A stretch of 64,000 bases of DNA from Filobasidium wieringae (GCA_001600055.1 BCIV01000001.1:1295774-1359773); one strand, 5' to 3'. Counted from the stretch's first letter, positions 22,461 through 36,100 are shown. Notes: generated from the sequence alone by a model not told the origin. Numbers and translations are program-made.

Positions 22461-24714
22461 CTACCCGTGCGGCGCACGGGATTGCCCTCCCGGTTGTCTC
22501 GACATAGCTTGTGGCCCTCCAGTCTGCATCATATTGCCCATTGCCATCTGCATTTGGTCCGGCGCTCCAAACTGCTGTTGCTGAATAGGAGGATCCATCA
22601 TCATTCCCGGCATACTTTCACCCAAGGCCTCTGCTGCTGCAAGAAAATCGTCCTGAGATATACCTGGTATGCCAGACCCCATTGCAATATTCCCCATATT
22701 CATGTTCACCGGTAGTCCATTGAATCCACCCATCCCTGCATCCTGATATTGCGAGTATGCTTCGCCGTTGGGTACGCCCGGCACAGGCTGATGGTTCTGG
22801 TTGAACGACGCATTGTGTGGAACGGGTGCCTTCTTTGCCTTCTTCCTCGGCGGTTCGGCTTGAGCTGCAGCGACAGCTTCTGCAGCCTGTTGTTTCGCCA
22901 GAGCCTCTTGTTGCTTTTTTGTGAGCTTCTTCGGTTTAGGTCTCATGGTCGTTGGTGTCGGCGCGATGGACGTGTCGACCGTTGCAGGTGATCCCGCAAC
23001 CGTTCCCTCTCCATCCATCTCATCTGCATTTCGTTTCTTGGCTGCTTTGATAGCCGCCGCGTTAAGCTTCGGCTTAGGTTTGAGTTTGCCCTTGCCAGCT
23101 CCGTTATCAGCATCACCATTCATTGCCACCGGTACGGTAGAAACTGCGTCAACGTCGATGATCTCGTTCGAATCGGGCTCGATCGGTTTCTTCTTTTTCT
23201 TTGGTTTCGGCTTCTTTGCCATTCCGTTATCCCCTCCGTTATCGTTTCCAGCGCTGTTAACAGACCCTTCGCCATTTCTGACTGGTCCATTCATATTGTG
23301 CTGTCGGACATCCTGCTCTGGTTGAGGTGCAGGCTCAGGACGAGCTGCCGCAGCAGCATTCATAGGTCTTTTCTGATCCATTCGTGTACGAGCTTGACGA
23401 GCTGCAAAGAACTGCTCGTCTATCGGTCTGCGACCGGACCTGGTCGGCAGCATTGATCAGCGATAAACTCTCAGGTTTACCGTTTGATAATTCGACTTAC
23501 TGTTGTATACTAGCTGCCGATGTCTTTTTCGTCCCAAAGACCAACAGAGCCCAGTCCTTTTTCCCTATTCCTAGAGTCTCTCCTACCGCCGCACTATGTG
23601 CAGTTGTTTGTTCCTTCGAATCCTCTGCTGTATCGGAGTTCGTATTAGCCACGTCTTCTTCGATATCTTCATCGTCATCCCTGATGGTCGCTTTGCCGTA
23701 AGCAAGCTCCCTCCTTCGTGCTCGCGGTATATAAGAGCCATCGGCTGACATGTGAGGGAGAGTTGGAACGGTGAGGGTCGATGAGAGATTCGCGACACGG
23801 GTTGATAGGAAGGAAGTGTCGAGACTGAGGGGAGGTGCAATAGCAGCCTAAATGGGTAACATCAGCCTGACCGCGAAGCTTACTGCTTGCATCTCGTTGA
23901 ACTCACTAAGATTCTCGCTTCCAGCTCTAGTATAGAGTTATCGTCCCACTCGAGCGGAGGATGACTGTTCTTAGCAGCATCTCGATTCCAGCTCTGATGT
24001 GTGGCTAACAACGTCTCGTATAGGCTCTCAGAATCGGGCTTCATCATGATTCGATTCTTGATGTATGAAGGCTCTCCAGTTTCTCCTGATACCGATGACT
24101 GGGCTGGTTGAATGATTCCATTGGATCCAGAGGCGACACCTGCGGCGGTTGAGCTTGATGCCGTCCCCATAACCCCTGGCATAGATGAGGAAGGCCCGAA
24201 GCCTGCGCCCCATTGTGAAGCACGCGAATTTTTGAATGGGTTTCTAGCATAAATGTTGGTTCCTAGCTTTCGTTTGTCGACGAGGTCAAGCTGTGAATGA
24301 TTTGGTGGTCGGTAGTCATGGACTTCTATAATGAGACAACCCTCATTCAATGGGATCTTCGGTTCTTGCTCCAGAAGGAGAGGGATCATAAAAGACGGAA
24401 TAGTCTGCGCTCTCAGAGCTATCAGAAATGGCTAGATAACGAGGCAGAGGTCGGTGGCTGTGGTCGACAAATGACCGGAATAGAGGCAGTGGACATACCC
24501 GCATAGGTCCATCGTATTCTAATACAGTATCCTGAAAGGGATGGTGTTTGTCAAGACCAATCAAGCGCGATCTGCTATTATGTATACCTACAGATCCTTT
24601 GAATCTCCAGTGGTCCCCGTATAGTTCTATGGTCAAGCTAGCATCGAACTTCCGCGATCGCTTGAGACTGGATCGAGCAAATCGATGGTGATTGTAGATG
24701 GATACAGACGCCAT
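22461..24714 (-). CDS. SPT20: SAGA complex subunit Spt20 (p38IP/Spt20 family)
   Basis: Structural subunit of the SAGA transcription coactivator. The N-terminal Spt20 domain is spread over several short exons: FARSSLKRSRKFDASLTIEL then YGDHWRFKGS; DTVLEYDGPMR; and IPLNEGCLIIEVHDYRPP. These are the family's conserved strand/loop blocks. The middle carries SYIKNRIMMKPDSESLYETL and a Tyr/Ser region followed by RARRRELAYGKATIRDDDED. The C-terminal exon (to 22461) is low complexity: Ala/Lys-rich KKPKPKKKKKP, LTKKQQEALAKQQAAEAVAA and a Met/Gln/Gly tail (MQMAMGNMMQ), like the disordered activator-binding tails of fungal Spt20. Start at 24714. It is divergent from the CLC gene, with about 420 bp between starts. 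Confidence 0.88.
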
Positions 24715-25137
24715 ACGGACGAAGACAGGACGGTTCTTCCTTAGTGACAGGGCTTGTGCTTTGTAGGCAATTCAAGCAGCTTCAGTTTGAAGCTTTTCGA
24801 TACGATGTGTAGCTATCTGCCAGAACGAGTTCCCTTGTCCTGTCATAAACTCAACATCCCCCTGAACGCTGCTTCGACTGCTTCCTTGATGTCTCGCTAG
24901 CTTGTCCCGAATGTGTTTTGGTTCCGCATACACCGGATCCATACGAGAGTTCAACAAGTCGGAATATTCGAATCAAAAACACAGTTGAAGGTGCTTCAAT
25001 ATCGATATCAACTCAGACTTTCAGCCCCTTCAGTCTCAGCTGATTCGTGGCACAGACTCTACGACCCCATATATACCTACACCCTGTCGGGATCCACTCG
25101 CAATTTGCTCAGAACGCGAACAAGCTTGACCCTAAAG
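24715..25137. other. Divergent intergenic region, SPT20 / CLC
   Basis: Shared 5' region of the two divergently transcribed genes. A TATATATAC word (about 25068-25077) lies about 65 bp upstream of the CLC start and could be a core-promoter element. No coding feature supported. Confidence 0.35.
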
Positions 25138-28100
25138 ATGTCTCGCGATGTGAGCCATCTAGGGGAAAGAGCTGGCAACGGAGGAGTGGACTCGCCTCTC
25201 CTAGCAGAAGCAAAGGATGACACGGCTCAACTAGATCAAATCAGGTCAGTGACCAGGTCTCTGGGTTAAGGCCTAGCTGAGCTAATAAAGCTTGCGAAGC
25301 AGACGTTACGAAGACTTTAGTACCGTCGGTATGTAACCATAGCTCATCTTCACTTCCCCGCCTCTGATTAACTCCTTATCTCAACTGTAGACTGGATCGA
25401 AGATTCCCTTCATGAACGAGACATTAAGGCCAAGAATCTGCCACCAGAAACGGGGGGGTTCGCGACCAGGATGCAGAACGTTAGTGGTATCATTGGATAC
25501 TCTTACAGAGCCCTCACGAGCTTCGCAGAAGAAGGGGAAAGCTGGGTTGTAGTGACTTTAGTCGGTCAGTACTTTCCCTACATTAGCGTATCTGCCCTAT
25601 GTAACACCCTCCGCCTGACCGTCCATTGACTAGGTATTGGAATCGGATTGAATGCCGCTCTCATTTCGCTCGTCACGGCTTGGTTGTCTGACATGAAGAT
25701 GGGATACTGCACAACCGGCTGGTGGTTATCACAAAAGTTCTGCTGTGCAGAAATATCAGCAGAGGGCGAGGCATGCGAGGAGTGGAGAAACTGGGGTGGA
25801 TTCGAGCCGTTTCGGTATATCGCATACGTGCTGTTTGCTGTATGTCGACTCAGTAGCGAGCGTAGCCGAATAAGATCTGACAGTGAGGTTGTTCCAAGCA
25901 TAGGCCTTGTTCTCGTTCTCAGCTGCCAAGCTCGTAAAGTCTTTCGCTCCTTACGCTGCAGGATCGGGAATATCGGAGATCAAATGTATATTGGGAGGCT
26001 TCATCATCAATGGGTTCTTAAGCATCTGGACCTTGGCTATCAAGAGTCTGACTTTGGTAAGTTTCTATGCTTGTCCAGAGCGAGATGAGACTGAAAAAAT
26101 CTACCTTCCAGCCTCTCGCTATTGCATCTGGGTTGTCAGTGGGTAAAGAAGGTCCGTCAGTGCATGTCGCTTGCTGTATGGGCAATGTCGTTGGTCGCAT
26201 GTTTGCCAAGTACCGAGCCAGCCACGGTGCGTTATCTATACCACTGCCGCTGTCAGTCAACTTATAATGTTTGCTACGTAGCCAAGATGAGAGAAATCCT
26301 CACAGCCAGTAGTGCTGCGGGAGTCGCCGTCGCTTTCGGTTCTCCTATTGGTGGGGTCTTGTTCGCCATCGAAGAAATGAGCCATAACTTTACGAACAAA
26401 ACGATGTGGAAGAGTTTCGTATGCGCTTTGGTGGCTACCTTCACCCTTTCCGTGAGTCCGGTACATCATTCCCGGTACAAGCGTGTCTGATTGTGATTGC
26501 CGCTATCAGATCATGAACCCATTCAGGACTGGGAAGTTAGTCTTGTTCCAGGTTTCTTATGACAGAGATTGGCATTACTTTGAGATCCCCTTCTATATTG
26601 TGATCGGTGTCTTCGGTGTAAGCCTATATGCGTGCGGCTTGACTGCTTGAAGCTCAACTTTCTTGTGTTTGATAGGGACTTTACGGCGCTTTCGTTATCA
26701 AATTTAATTTACAAGTGGCTGCGTTCCGACGAAAGAATCTTGCTACTCATGGCATATACGAGGCTGTCTTTCTGGCTGTCCTGTCTGCTATCGTTGGATA
26801 CCTGAATCGTTTCTTGCGAATCGATATGACCGAGAGTCTGGAAATCCTATTCAAGGAATGCGAAGGTGGAAACGATTATAACGGTCTCTGCCAGTATGTT
26901 GATAGGTCTTGCGTCGGGAATCGAGGATGCTAGTCTGAATAGCTCCGCCTACGTAGATCGTCGTCGCAATGGCAAATGGTCAACTCGCTTCTGTTAGCAA
27001 CCATTATTCGAACTTTACTTATTGTCCTATCATACGGGATGAAGGTACCAGCTGGAATATTCGTGCCGTCAATGGCAGTTGGAGCAGTCTTTGGGAGAAT
27101 GGTCGGAATCATCGTAAAAGCCATGCATATGTGAGCCGCAACACCTGACCTAACGTCGATCGGGAAAGGACCGCTCAATAATGATTCATCAGTGCATACC
27201 CTCAATCTGCATATTTTGCGAGCTGTGCGCCCGATCAACCTTGTATTACTCCTGGAACTTACGCTTTCCTCGGAGCTGCAGCTGCACTAGGGTAAGACCG
27301 GACGTTCAGCCAAGAAAGCATAGATAATAAACGAGTCCTTTCAATAGGGGCGTCACTCGGATCACGGTCACTGTGGTCGTCATCATGTTCGAGTTGACCG
27401 GAGCACTTACGTATATCCTGCCTACCATGGTCCGTGAACTTAATCCTCGCTACAGCCTTCGGTACTCATTAGCAATTGTCATACCCACAGATCACGCTGC
27501 TGTTTACTAAAGCAGTAAGCGATTTCTTTGGAGGAGGTGGAATCTCCGACCAAATGATCAGATTCAATGGATATCCCTTCCTTGAAAAGGAGGACAAGGA
27601 ATCTGATGATGCATCCTATATGGAGCCTAGTAAGTCCACGACCTGGAGCTCTGACAGGACACTCTGAGCTGAATGCTATGCAGTTGTAAACGTCATGAAA
27701 AGGGAAATCGTGGTCATCAACGCAGACGGTATGAGGACGCAAGAGATTGGTATGTCCTGCAAAGATACTACCGGAAGCGATTCTGCTGACATGGCGAGTG
27801 GGGCCCATAGAGGAATTGCTACAAAGCACCGATTACAGAGGATTCCCTGTCGTTCGCAACGAGCAGGATAAGACCATACTAGGTTTCATACGCAAGTCGG
27901 AGCTACGATATGCACTAGGTAAGATCAAAACGAGCGATGTCTGACGATGGACATCGGTTGATGATTGTATCGCCTTTGCAATAGATAAAATTCGCAAGAC
28001 TCGAGGGGTCTCATCAGATCTCGTTTGCACATTCAAGCAACCAGATGCTGATGTGATGTACAGCGCTTCCTCGCAGGCCGACTACACTCTCAGACCAGCT

Positions 28101-28701
28101 ACCGGCATCACTCGTCGCCCATCAGAACAGAATCGAACAGACCGGATAGATCTCAGCCAATATGTGGACCAAGTGAGTCGCTACGAGTCAAGGCGCAAAG
28201 TCGATTGCGATTAAAAACCCCCAAATTACTAGACATCGCTCAACGTTTCTCCGCAACTACCATTGGAGATCGTGATGCAACTTTTCCGGAGAATGGGGTG
28301 AGTTGATGCGCCGCATCGGCCATCGGTTAGCAAACTCAGACTAAGCCCGTCTTGCTTTTTCTAGGCCAAGAGTCATCCTAGTTGCGAAGGAAGGCCAACT
28401 ACAAGGCTTGGTTACAGTGAAGGACGTACTAAGACACGAAGCTGCTGCAGAGCATGCCCACAAGAATAGAGAACTATACGCAGGTGCCACGGAAGGGCGT
28501 GACGGGATGTGGAGCATCGAAGACAATGCCGCAGGATTGGAAGTCGTTCTGGAAGAAGCCTTGTCCAGGACAAAAGCGTTCGCGGATGGCGTTACGTCAA
28601 TAGTCAACCGAATCTTCAACGGGACTCGACAAACGAATAGAGGCCGGCCTAGTCAAGTAGAATCTGCAGAAGCATTTGAACTTCGAGCAGAAGAGGCGTG
28701 A
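25138..28701 (+). CDS. CLC1: CLC-family chloride channel / Cl-/H+ exchanger (Gef1/CLC-3 type)
   Basis: Moves chloride across Golgi/vesicle or plasma membrane; a fungal CLC gene is needed for copper loading of laccase in Cryptococcus. Many short exons, the second only 26 nt (25303-25328). Motifs in order: [40 protein letters not shown] (first Cl- motif); [20 protein letters not shown] with the gating Glu; [18 protein letters not shown], which carries the internal (proton) Glu typical of exchangers; [40 protein letters not shown]; then two CBS domains near the C-terminus ([20 protein letters not shown] and [20 protein letters not shown]). The position of both glutamates argues for a Cl-/H+ antiporter over a pure channel (inference). 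Start and stop are firm; some exon edges between 26900 and 27300 are approximate. Confidence 0.93.
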
Positions 28702-28799
28702 GGAGGCCTCTTTACCTTTTTGCATATTTTTTGGGAGTTCGCATGTGTTAGGTTTGTAAACGATTCATAGATGCTAGATATAATTTCTTGAGCATTTGC

Positions 28800-30312
28800 T
28801 CATGCAGTTACTTCATCCATTTCACTATCGTCATCGTCCTCGCCATCGCTCATTTCACCTAGCTCTGTCAGGTCGATTGGAGGGGCTGAAGATGATCCCG
28901 CTTGACCGGAGGGCCCTCCTGCATTTTCCTCATCCTCGACCTTTCCATCCCATCCTTTGTCAATGTACTCGTTCTTAACAGCCAACATTGCAGCGTCCGA
29001 GTACTCTTGATCCTCCGGAGCCTGTCCTACGTTCTCGGCCTCACCTTGCACGTTGACGAATTTGTCTTGTAGTCGCCAATAATCTGAAATCTTCTCGTCA
29101 ATACGAGACGATCTATGAGAGCGCTCGAAGCCGGAGTTGACCTACCTTTGTAGGGACCTTCCGTCTCCCGTTCTGCAATAGCTTGCAAATTCTTTCGGAT
29201 CCAGGATGCAGGCTGTTGCAACCTTGCCTGTAGTGTGTTCATCTTCCAGTATTTGTACCGATTGAACTCCTCGTAAAGGATATCCTGCAGATGTTGAGGT
29301 AAAATCCGATACGCTCTCTCCTTGACGGGTTTCTTGTCTGCATTCTTCTTTTCATCTGCTCGACGACGCTGTTTATCACATGATTGAGCTGGTGTGACTA
29401 CTAATTCACTTCATCACCGGACTCACAATGCCTGTCTCCAGCAGACCACCTCCAGCGAGAATGTTTTGTTGAGCTTGCGTTAAACCAACATCATCGATCA
29501 TCAACGCCTTCCTGTCGACCCGAAGGAATGCGTCAGTGAAGGTCGATGAGGGTGAAACAGGCAAAATCTACCTTTTCTTTTGCTGTTCTTTCATGTTGGC
29601 CTTCTTCAGTGCCATTGTTGATGCTGCTGCCGTCAATTTCCGAGCAAGCGTGTATTCTTTTGCAACCTTCTTGACCAATCTGGGACGCGCTATTCGATTG
29701 CCAAACGTGTAGCACGTCGATGACGATCAAGGAGCTCGTCTGACTGACCTCTTTCGGTTGATTTCCCGCTCCAGCGGCATCTCCTCTCATCCTCATAAAA
29801 CGCCCACTTAGCCGACTTGCTGGGAATCGGGTTGTCTCGCATGGTATAAGTTACTTCTTTTTCCTCTTCAGCAGGTTTTGGCGTAGTAGAAGGCCCTGCT
29901 TCAGGTTCGTTTGGCATGATAAATTCGAAAGTCCCACTAAGGCGAGGTCATCGTAAATAACGAATATGAAAGAGCTTGCGCTTCGCTGGACTCACTCGCT
30001 CCAGCATCTCAAAGTTCCGACTGGCTTTTGCTCATCCTCAACTTTGATCGGCGCCAACCGCTCGTACATGTCGTTTGGTATCTGTTCAAGGACGTTCGAA
30101 ATTCTATTCGTAGATCATCGGGGTGAAAGACCGACCTTCAAAAGCCATATGGCTTCAGCTTCCGTAGTGCTAGGTCCATTGACATCGAGCTCTTCGTCAT
30201 CAACCCATTTGATAGCTTCATCGACAGCGTTACTCTCTTCAGCGTCTCCTCCGGCTCCGATGTCCTCATCTTGATTCGTTAGGTCATTGGTGTCCACTTC
30301 AATATCAGCCAT
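28800..30312 (-). CDS. TFG2: Transcription initiation factor IIF subunit beta (TFIIF beta, Tfg2)
   Basis: RNA polymerase II initiation factor that binds Pol II with TFIIF alpha. Starts MADIEVDTNDL with an acidic head, then IWLLK followed across an intron by IPNDMYERLAPI (dimerisation-domain start; family WLVKVPKYL). Then MPNEPEAGPSTTPKPAEEE, YTMRDNPIPSKSAKWAFYED, and KALMIDDVGLTQAQQNIL. The C-terminal winged helix reads RILPQHLQDILYEEFNRYKY then WKMNTLQARLQQPASWIRKN and GPYKGKISDYWRL, matching the family's HQYY..L...T.QP..YLKEIL..I....G.H...W.L pattern. The acidic tail (EMSDGEDDDDSEMDEVTA) is typical. It is convergent with CLC: stops 98 bp apart. Confidence 0.88.
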
Positions 30313-30576
30313 TGTGAAGGGGCGTTGTGTCCTGGATTGAGATCTTTGAATCTGCTGAGCTCTTGTGATTGAGGAGAAGTCGAACCGATCATCATCCTGA
30401 TTACAAGATCGGCAGACATCATAACGCATTTCAAGGTTGCATATCAGGGTCTTCAAGGTGGAAATACGCCTATCGATTGATGATCTAGCAACCTGAACTT
30501 GGTCAGCTCTGGTCAGTTGTACAAGTGGGTAGAGTATCTTTCACGCTCGTTTGCTCTTTCGTTCTCATCAAGCGGA

Positions 30577-33076
30577 ATGAACGCTCAGGTAGGACGAAAT
30601 CATTCTGTGTGCTTTTTGGCAACTTGAACGCTTACCCGTGGTAGCCTTCAGCAGCCCCTTGCTTCCTCTTCGAAGCTTCCATATAACAGCCATGAAGTTC
30701 AGGAAAGCAAGACCTCTAAGCTAGATCCTTCCAAGCTAGCGCAGAAGGAAAGCTTAAAAAGTGATAGTAAGTCCAGTTGATATTATCGGGCAAGTGTTTA
30801 GTTAAGCACTTTCGTCATTGCAGTGGAAAGTCGAGTTGACGATTACCTGAGATTACATGATGCAATCGCTGTACGTGGACATCTCGATCTATAATATGCT
30901 CATCACTGATAGAAAACTGCGTTTAGTCAAGCAATGCCCATTTGGATACTCTGTCAAGCTTTCTGACCACATTCCAAACAGACTTATCAGAGGTATCAGG
31001 CCAAATATCGGAGCTCCAAGGAAAGAGTAAACAGATAGATCAGCAAGTCAAAGGCAGAAGAGTGAGCATTTTCCTGGTTCGATTGTCGCCCGCTTCTCGG
31101 GCAGTAACCAGATTTGTGTCATCTCAGGCAATAGCGCAGCCACTAGACTCGCTTGTGCGCGATATCATCATACCCCCAGACCTCATTTACTTGATTAGAG
31201 ACACCACTCCGGGAGAGAACTGGATACCTGCGATAGCCCAATTAGAAGAGAAGATTCGCACTGTCAGGTCAAGAGGAAAAGTTAAGGCGAGCCATGAGGT
31301 TGGGCCTATAGTAGAAGGCTTGAAGACGAAGGTGAATCGAAGTATCAGGTGTTTCCAGGAATGATCAACTCATCGTTTCTCTGGCAGGCCATCGTTTCCA
31401 TCCGACTTTTCCTCCTATCGCTTATTCGGCCAATAAGAGCTTCAGTGCGGACGAATATACAAGTGGTACAATCGACAACTCTACTCAAGTACCGCTCGTT
31501 ATTTAGGTTCCTGAGACGACAGGCTCCAAAAGCCGCAGATGAGGTGCAAAGAGCCTATGTAGTTAGTGCGAGAGCATACTATGAAACCTGCTTTCGACGT
31601 TATGCGCGAAGTTTAGGTGTTATCAGGGTATGTCCTTTCTTCGTGACACCATATCTTTTGGAATTGGAGTTGATCTATAATGTAGGCGCGGAGTTCAGAA
31701 GGTCGCGATCTAATAGGCAATCCGATTGCATCAGATGCTGCACAAGCGCTACTAGCAAGCAGACTGACGTCTAGACCGGAAGGAGGTTCAAATTTGAATG
31801 CGAAGAGACCTCAAGAGAAGGCAGAGGAGAAGATTACGAGGTTGAGATATGCAAAAATCGATGGGGAACAGGCAATATTATCGTTTTATGCCGAAAACAA
31901 GACATATGTGAGCGGACATTTGAGCATGCTTAATGGCATCGCCTTATCGCTGACCTATTCCTTCAGATCCAACCTGTCGAATCGGTCTTTCGGTCCTTAC
32001 TTCTGGTTCTGCTAGACAATGCTTCTTCCGAGTTTACATTCATCGTGAGATTCTTCTCTCCGATAGGTAGCTCTGCGGTACCTCAATTACCGACAGGCTC
32101 AATGTCCCGAAATAATTCGGTAGCCAGCCTTGGTGTACTGAGTCCTCAAGGTCGCGCTGGTCCTTTGAGCAGGAAAGATAGCGTAATGAGCATGACTTCG
32201 GTCGGGCGCAGTTCGGGACTACGGATGGAGACCGGATCAGACGCTGGAGGTCGTGATTCGCCGATATCACAGAACGAACGAGAGTTAATTGATTCTTCAG
32301 GGGAACTTACGATGGAAACGAGGCGCCAGTTGGAAACGATCTGGAAGCAGGTTATGGAGACTGCAGTAGAATACTGTCAGGTCAGTCTACTGGGCAACAA
32401 GGCAGTTACGGCTTCAGAAGACTGACCTACATACCTTTTTAGGCCCAATTTTCGAGCATCGCAGAACCGCTAGCACCTCCCCCAGCCATACCACTCCTAA
32501 CGATGATCAGACTCAATGATACCGTACTCTTAGAAGCTGGCAATAGAGGGTGTTACCCGATGGAAGGACTGTGTATGGGTCTAAAGCTATCGCTGTGGCC
32601 GATTTTCCAAAAAGATATGGACGCCCAAATCGAAAGCGTAAAAAAGTTAGCGGATACGGCGGTCGGGGGAGGATTTGGTTCTCTTCTGAGTAAACCCGTA
32701 AAGGACGCGACCGTTCGACAAGTTAGCGAGCGGTATGCAGAATTCTTTTCGTTCATTGTAGCGTTGAGCGAGGACGAAGAGGAAGGCATGATATTCACAA
32801 GGTATGCATGATTCATTTCTGAGCGCACAGAAGATAAACAACTCAATTATATATCTATAAAGTACAACCCGACTGCGTGCCGAGCTCAACCGACTGATCT
32901 CAGCCCAGAGTGCAAAAATAAAAGGAGCGGCACAGCAAGCTTCCTTCCTTTTGGATGTGTATACCGCCATCACTCAAGGATTGGTCACTGGGCCTGGTCG
33001 CGCAAGTCATCCGAAGTTGCAATCAGAGCTCTCTTTCTTCCGAACGAGAGAAGAGGAAACAAGACGACGCACCTGA
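30577..33076 (+). CDS. VPS52: GARP complex subunit Vps52
   Basis: Tethers endosome-derived vesicles at the trans-Golgi with Vps51/53/54. The first coding exon is only 12 nt (30577-30588, MNAQ), joined over a 63-nt intron to QPLASSSKLPYNS. Conserved blocks: ESRVDDYLRLHDAIASSNAH; LSSFLTTFQTDLSEVSGQIS and LQGKSKQIDQQVKGRR (the coiled coil); LDSLVRDIIIPPDLIYLIRD; NIQVVQSTTLLKYRSLFRFL and RRQAPKAADEVQRAYV; RRYARSLGVIR; TVLLEAGNRGCYPMEGLCMG; and LISAQSAKIKGAAQ near the end. These follow the Vps52 order. An internal Ser-rich region (MSRNNSVASLGVLSPQGRAG) is fungal-specific. Divergent from TFIIF beta (about 260 bp) and convergent with EFR3 (28 bp between stop codons). Some inner exon borders (31040-31140, 31330-31420) are approximate. 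Confidence 0.9.
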
Positions 33077-33104
33077 ACCACTAGGACTTGTAGTACGATC
33101 ACGT

Positions 33105-36100
33105 TTAGCCACTAGTAGCGATTGGTGAGGCTCTCGCCTTTCTGTCTTTGAAGATGTCGTTAAGAATCTCCTGTTCGATTTGTGTGATTGGTCAGCCGTT
33201 TGTTCGAGTTCTTTCTCGCACTAGCCCTTACTTTGGCGTCTTCTCGATGCATCTTGATCGACGTCGAGCCTTCCAATGATGGAACAGCGGAATGTAGTTG
33301 GGACCTTGATCTGATTCGCCTTGCTCCTGTTTGCATTTTTTATGAAATCAGCATGCTGGTACGAAAAGATACAACTCGCTCGATACTTGCCTAAAGCCTC
33401 ACGCAATCCTTCGACGTCTACCCCATTCTCATATTGGCCATCGCGGCTATTCAGCGAGAAGTTGGAATCCTTAAGCGGGCTCAAGGCAAGCGATCGCTTG
33501 CTTGCAGACCGAAGTAAACCCCCTAGGGGTAAATCGATAGAGTTAGCTAAAGCCGATTCCAGTGACCAAGGACGACTGAGATAGTCCATGACATCGTTTC
33601 GAGGCAGACCCAAATCTTGTTGAACTTCCAAACTCTCTGCAAGCTGCGACACAGCAAGTTCCGGATGTACGATGGGTCGGGAAGCTGTCGAAGTTTCACC
33701 GCGCATGCTCAACGAAGCAAAGCCTATCATCTCTGCTGGTGCAAACAGTCCCAGAGAAGCTTGTTGCACAGGGCCTTGCGGAAGCATCGAAGGACCCGGA
33801 GTCTCGTTCTGGATCTAGACCGTATCTTTCGTCAATGAAACGTTTTTATGGGGGGCAAATCAGCACTTACTCTCGAAATGGACTCGGAGAGGCCTCGCAA
33901 ATCCCATTTCGCAGCTATTCTTTGCCATATCCAACAGATTACTTCGCGACACGCTTTCCTTCTCTCGTGGATGAAAATATTGTCTCTTGTATCATTGGGC
34001 TTTCGAACCAAGACCGAGCCCGCGTCACGATCGAGAGCGAACAGCATGGGAGCAACTACAATCACAGCGATGCGTGACCCAATATTCAAAAGTTCATTCA
34101 GAATTTCTTTTATGAGCAGATAGTCCACGGGTCCAGCAACCTCTTCAGCTACTGTGCCACTACTGGCGGAAGACATATGACCTTCTGAGCTTGAGCCATG
34201 TCTGTGGAATGGTAGAGACACTAATTTAGAAGTCCTCCGTGTCATTGCCGGAGGATCATCGGTAGTGAAGGAACTTTTAGGAGTTGACAGCCCGGGTGTC
34301 GGCGTCTGCACAACAACTCGAGGTCCTGCGAGTGCAGTCAGCCCGTCCTCTCTATGATGGATTCCTAGAGACTCGGCCGTCAATGCTGGTCCAGCGTAAC
34401 CTAATCTGGATGAGATCGCCAAAGAATATAGTGTTGCGCTTAGTGCATGACCGAACCGGGACACGGACAGATTCACGTCCTGAAGGCCATCGCTGTTCTC
34501 CCCTGCTTGATAGGTAGGTAGTTCTTGTCTCAAGTACAGTATTAAGGATTTTGCATACTCTGCTCGGACTGCAAACTTGGCTTCGCACAATAGCGGCAAG
34601 GTTTCCTGCCACACTTCAGGCGAAACAGGATTTCTCCGGCCTCTGCGACCAGTAGCAGGACGGACATCTCCGGTCACTGGTCCCTTCCCTTTCAATGCAA
34701 TTTCATCCGTGTTGCGAGACGACGTGCTTTTCAAGTCGTGAGGGTCCCCCATGTCGGAGTTCCGTAGCAAAATGTTCGACATGCATGCGATTAGGATTCT
34801 CATCGCTTCCGTATCATTCGGACTGGCGGGTGTCAAGGTGACGGGAGTTACAACCCCACTTGCGATACTAGCATTTCGACTACGGGACCGTTGGAGTCTT
34901 GGTCCTTGTTGCTGTAATTCCGAAATTCTGACAATAAGTTCCTCGACCATATCGTCCGCCTGACCAACATAGTAGACGTTTGTACCTAAGGCGGATACAC
35001 AGCGTACCAGAGGAACCAGCAGGAGGTCGGTTGGACTTAGCTGGGTTCGGGTCACGATGGCCGCCGATAACACCGTCAAGGCCTCGGTTGGGGAGAACCC
35101 AGTCAAGGCAAGTTTCTCTGCCTTCCATACGGTCTCGAGCATTCCCAAAATAGTTACCTGCTTTTTGGTTGCCGGTTCGATCTGTATCACGCTATTAAGC
35201 TTGTCCAGTAGTGCAGCAGGCATGGCGTAGCGGTAAGGCAGCATTGTGAACCTGGTCATGGTCTCGGCGAGCCAACAACACCTTTCTTGATCGTCCCATG
35301 CGGATGTCTTCCTGTCAGGGAAACCTCGATCGATGCATGACAAGGTTACGTCAAATGCATCTGCGAGTTGAGAAGAATGGCAATCAGATAGCAACTCGCG
35401 TAAAGTTCCGAGGGAGGCGCCGATCACATCTGAGGTTGAAGGGCCTTTTTCACCAACAATATGGGTTCGAAGGGAAGGCGTGCGACGATGGGAAACTGGT
35501 CTTCGGGCGGAGAATTCGGAGAAGTATGGAGATGGGGAAAAATCGATCTGAGCTCTTGCTGTTCTACAATTTGTAGCACAGGTCGCTTAGAATATGGTCT
35601 TCAAGAAGCCGCTTTCATAACGAGCACTCACTCCAGCTTAAGTTCATCGAGGTCACCCAGCCAAAGATTTTGCATGAGTGCTGGGATTAAGATTTCGGCC
35701 TGTTGACCGAAATCAGATTGGCTAGTATGCAAGACATCGGACTGTACTGCTGCTGAAAGGGCAGCTAGCCCGATCAACCGAGTGCTAGAACCGAGATTAG
35801 TCGAGTTTAGCAAGCCTGGTTGACCGATAGATCTTGACAGACTCACCGATTTCTTGTCTCGTAATCCTTCCCTGCTTTCTCGTCCAGATTAGATGTGGTA
35901 GACCCGTCAGTCGTCACTGCCAAAGCAGCCAAGATTTTAAGGACCGCGAGGTAGGAGGACATCGTGCGATCATCGGCAGCAATAGCCGCTCCATCGGCGT
36001 AGGTAACGAACGAGGTGAACTATGGGTTACATGATTAGCGTTCAATCTATCAACTCAATATACATTTCGACTGTGTCGGCGTACCACGCTAACAGCTCGG

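Noticed and set aside
10995..28701. Mating-type locus hypothesis (PAK kinase plus CLC gene near other MAT-like genes)
   Set aside because: In Cryptococcus a STE20-type kinase is MAT-linked, but pheromone, receptor, homeodomain, STE11, STE12 and MYO2-type genes are absent from this window, and a PAK kinase alone is not diagnostic.
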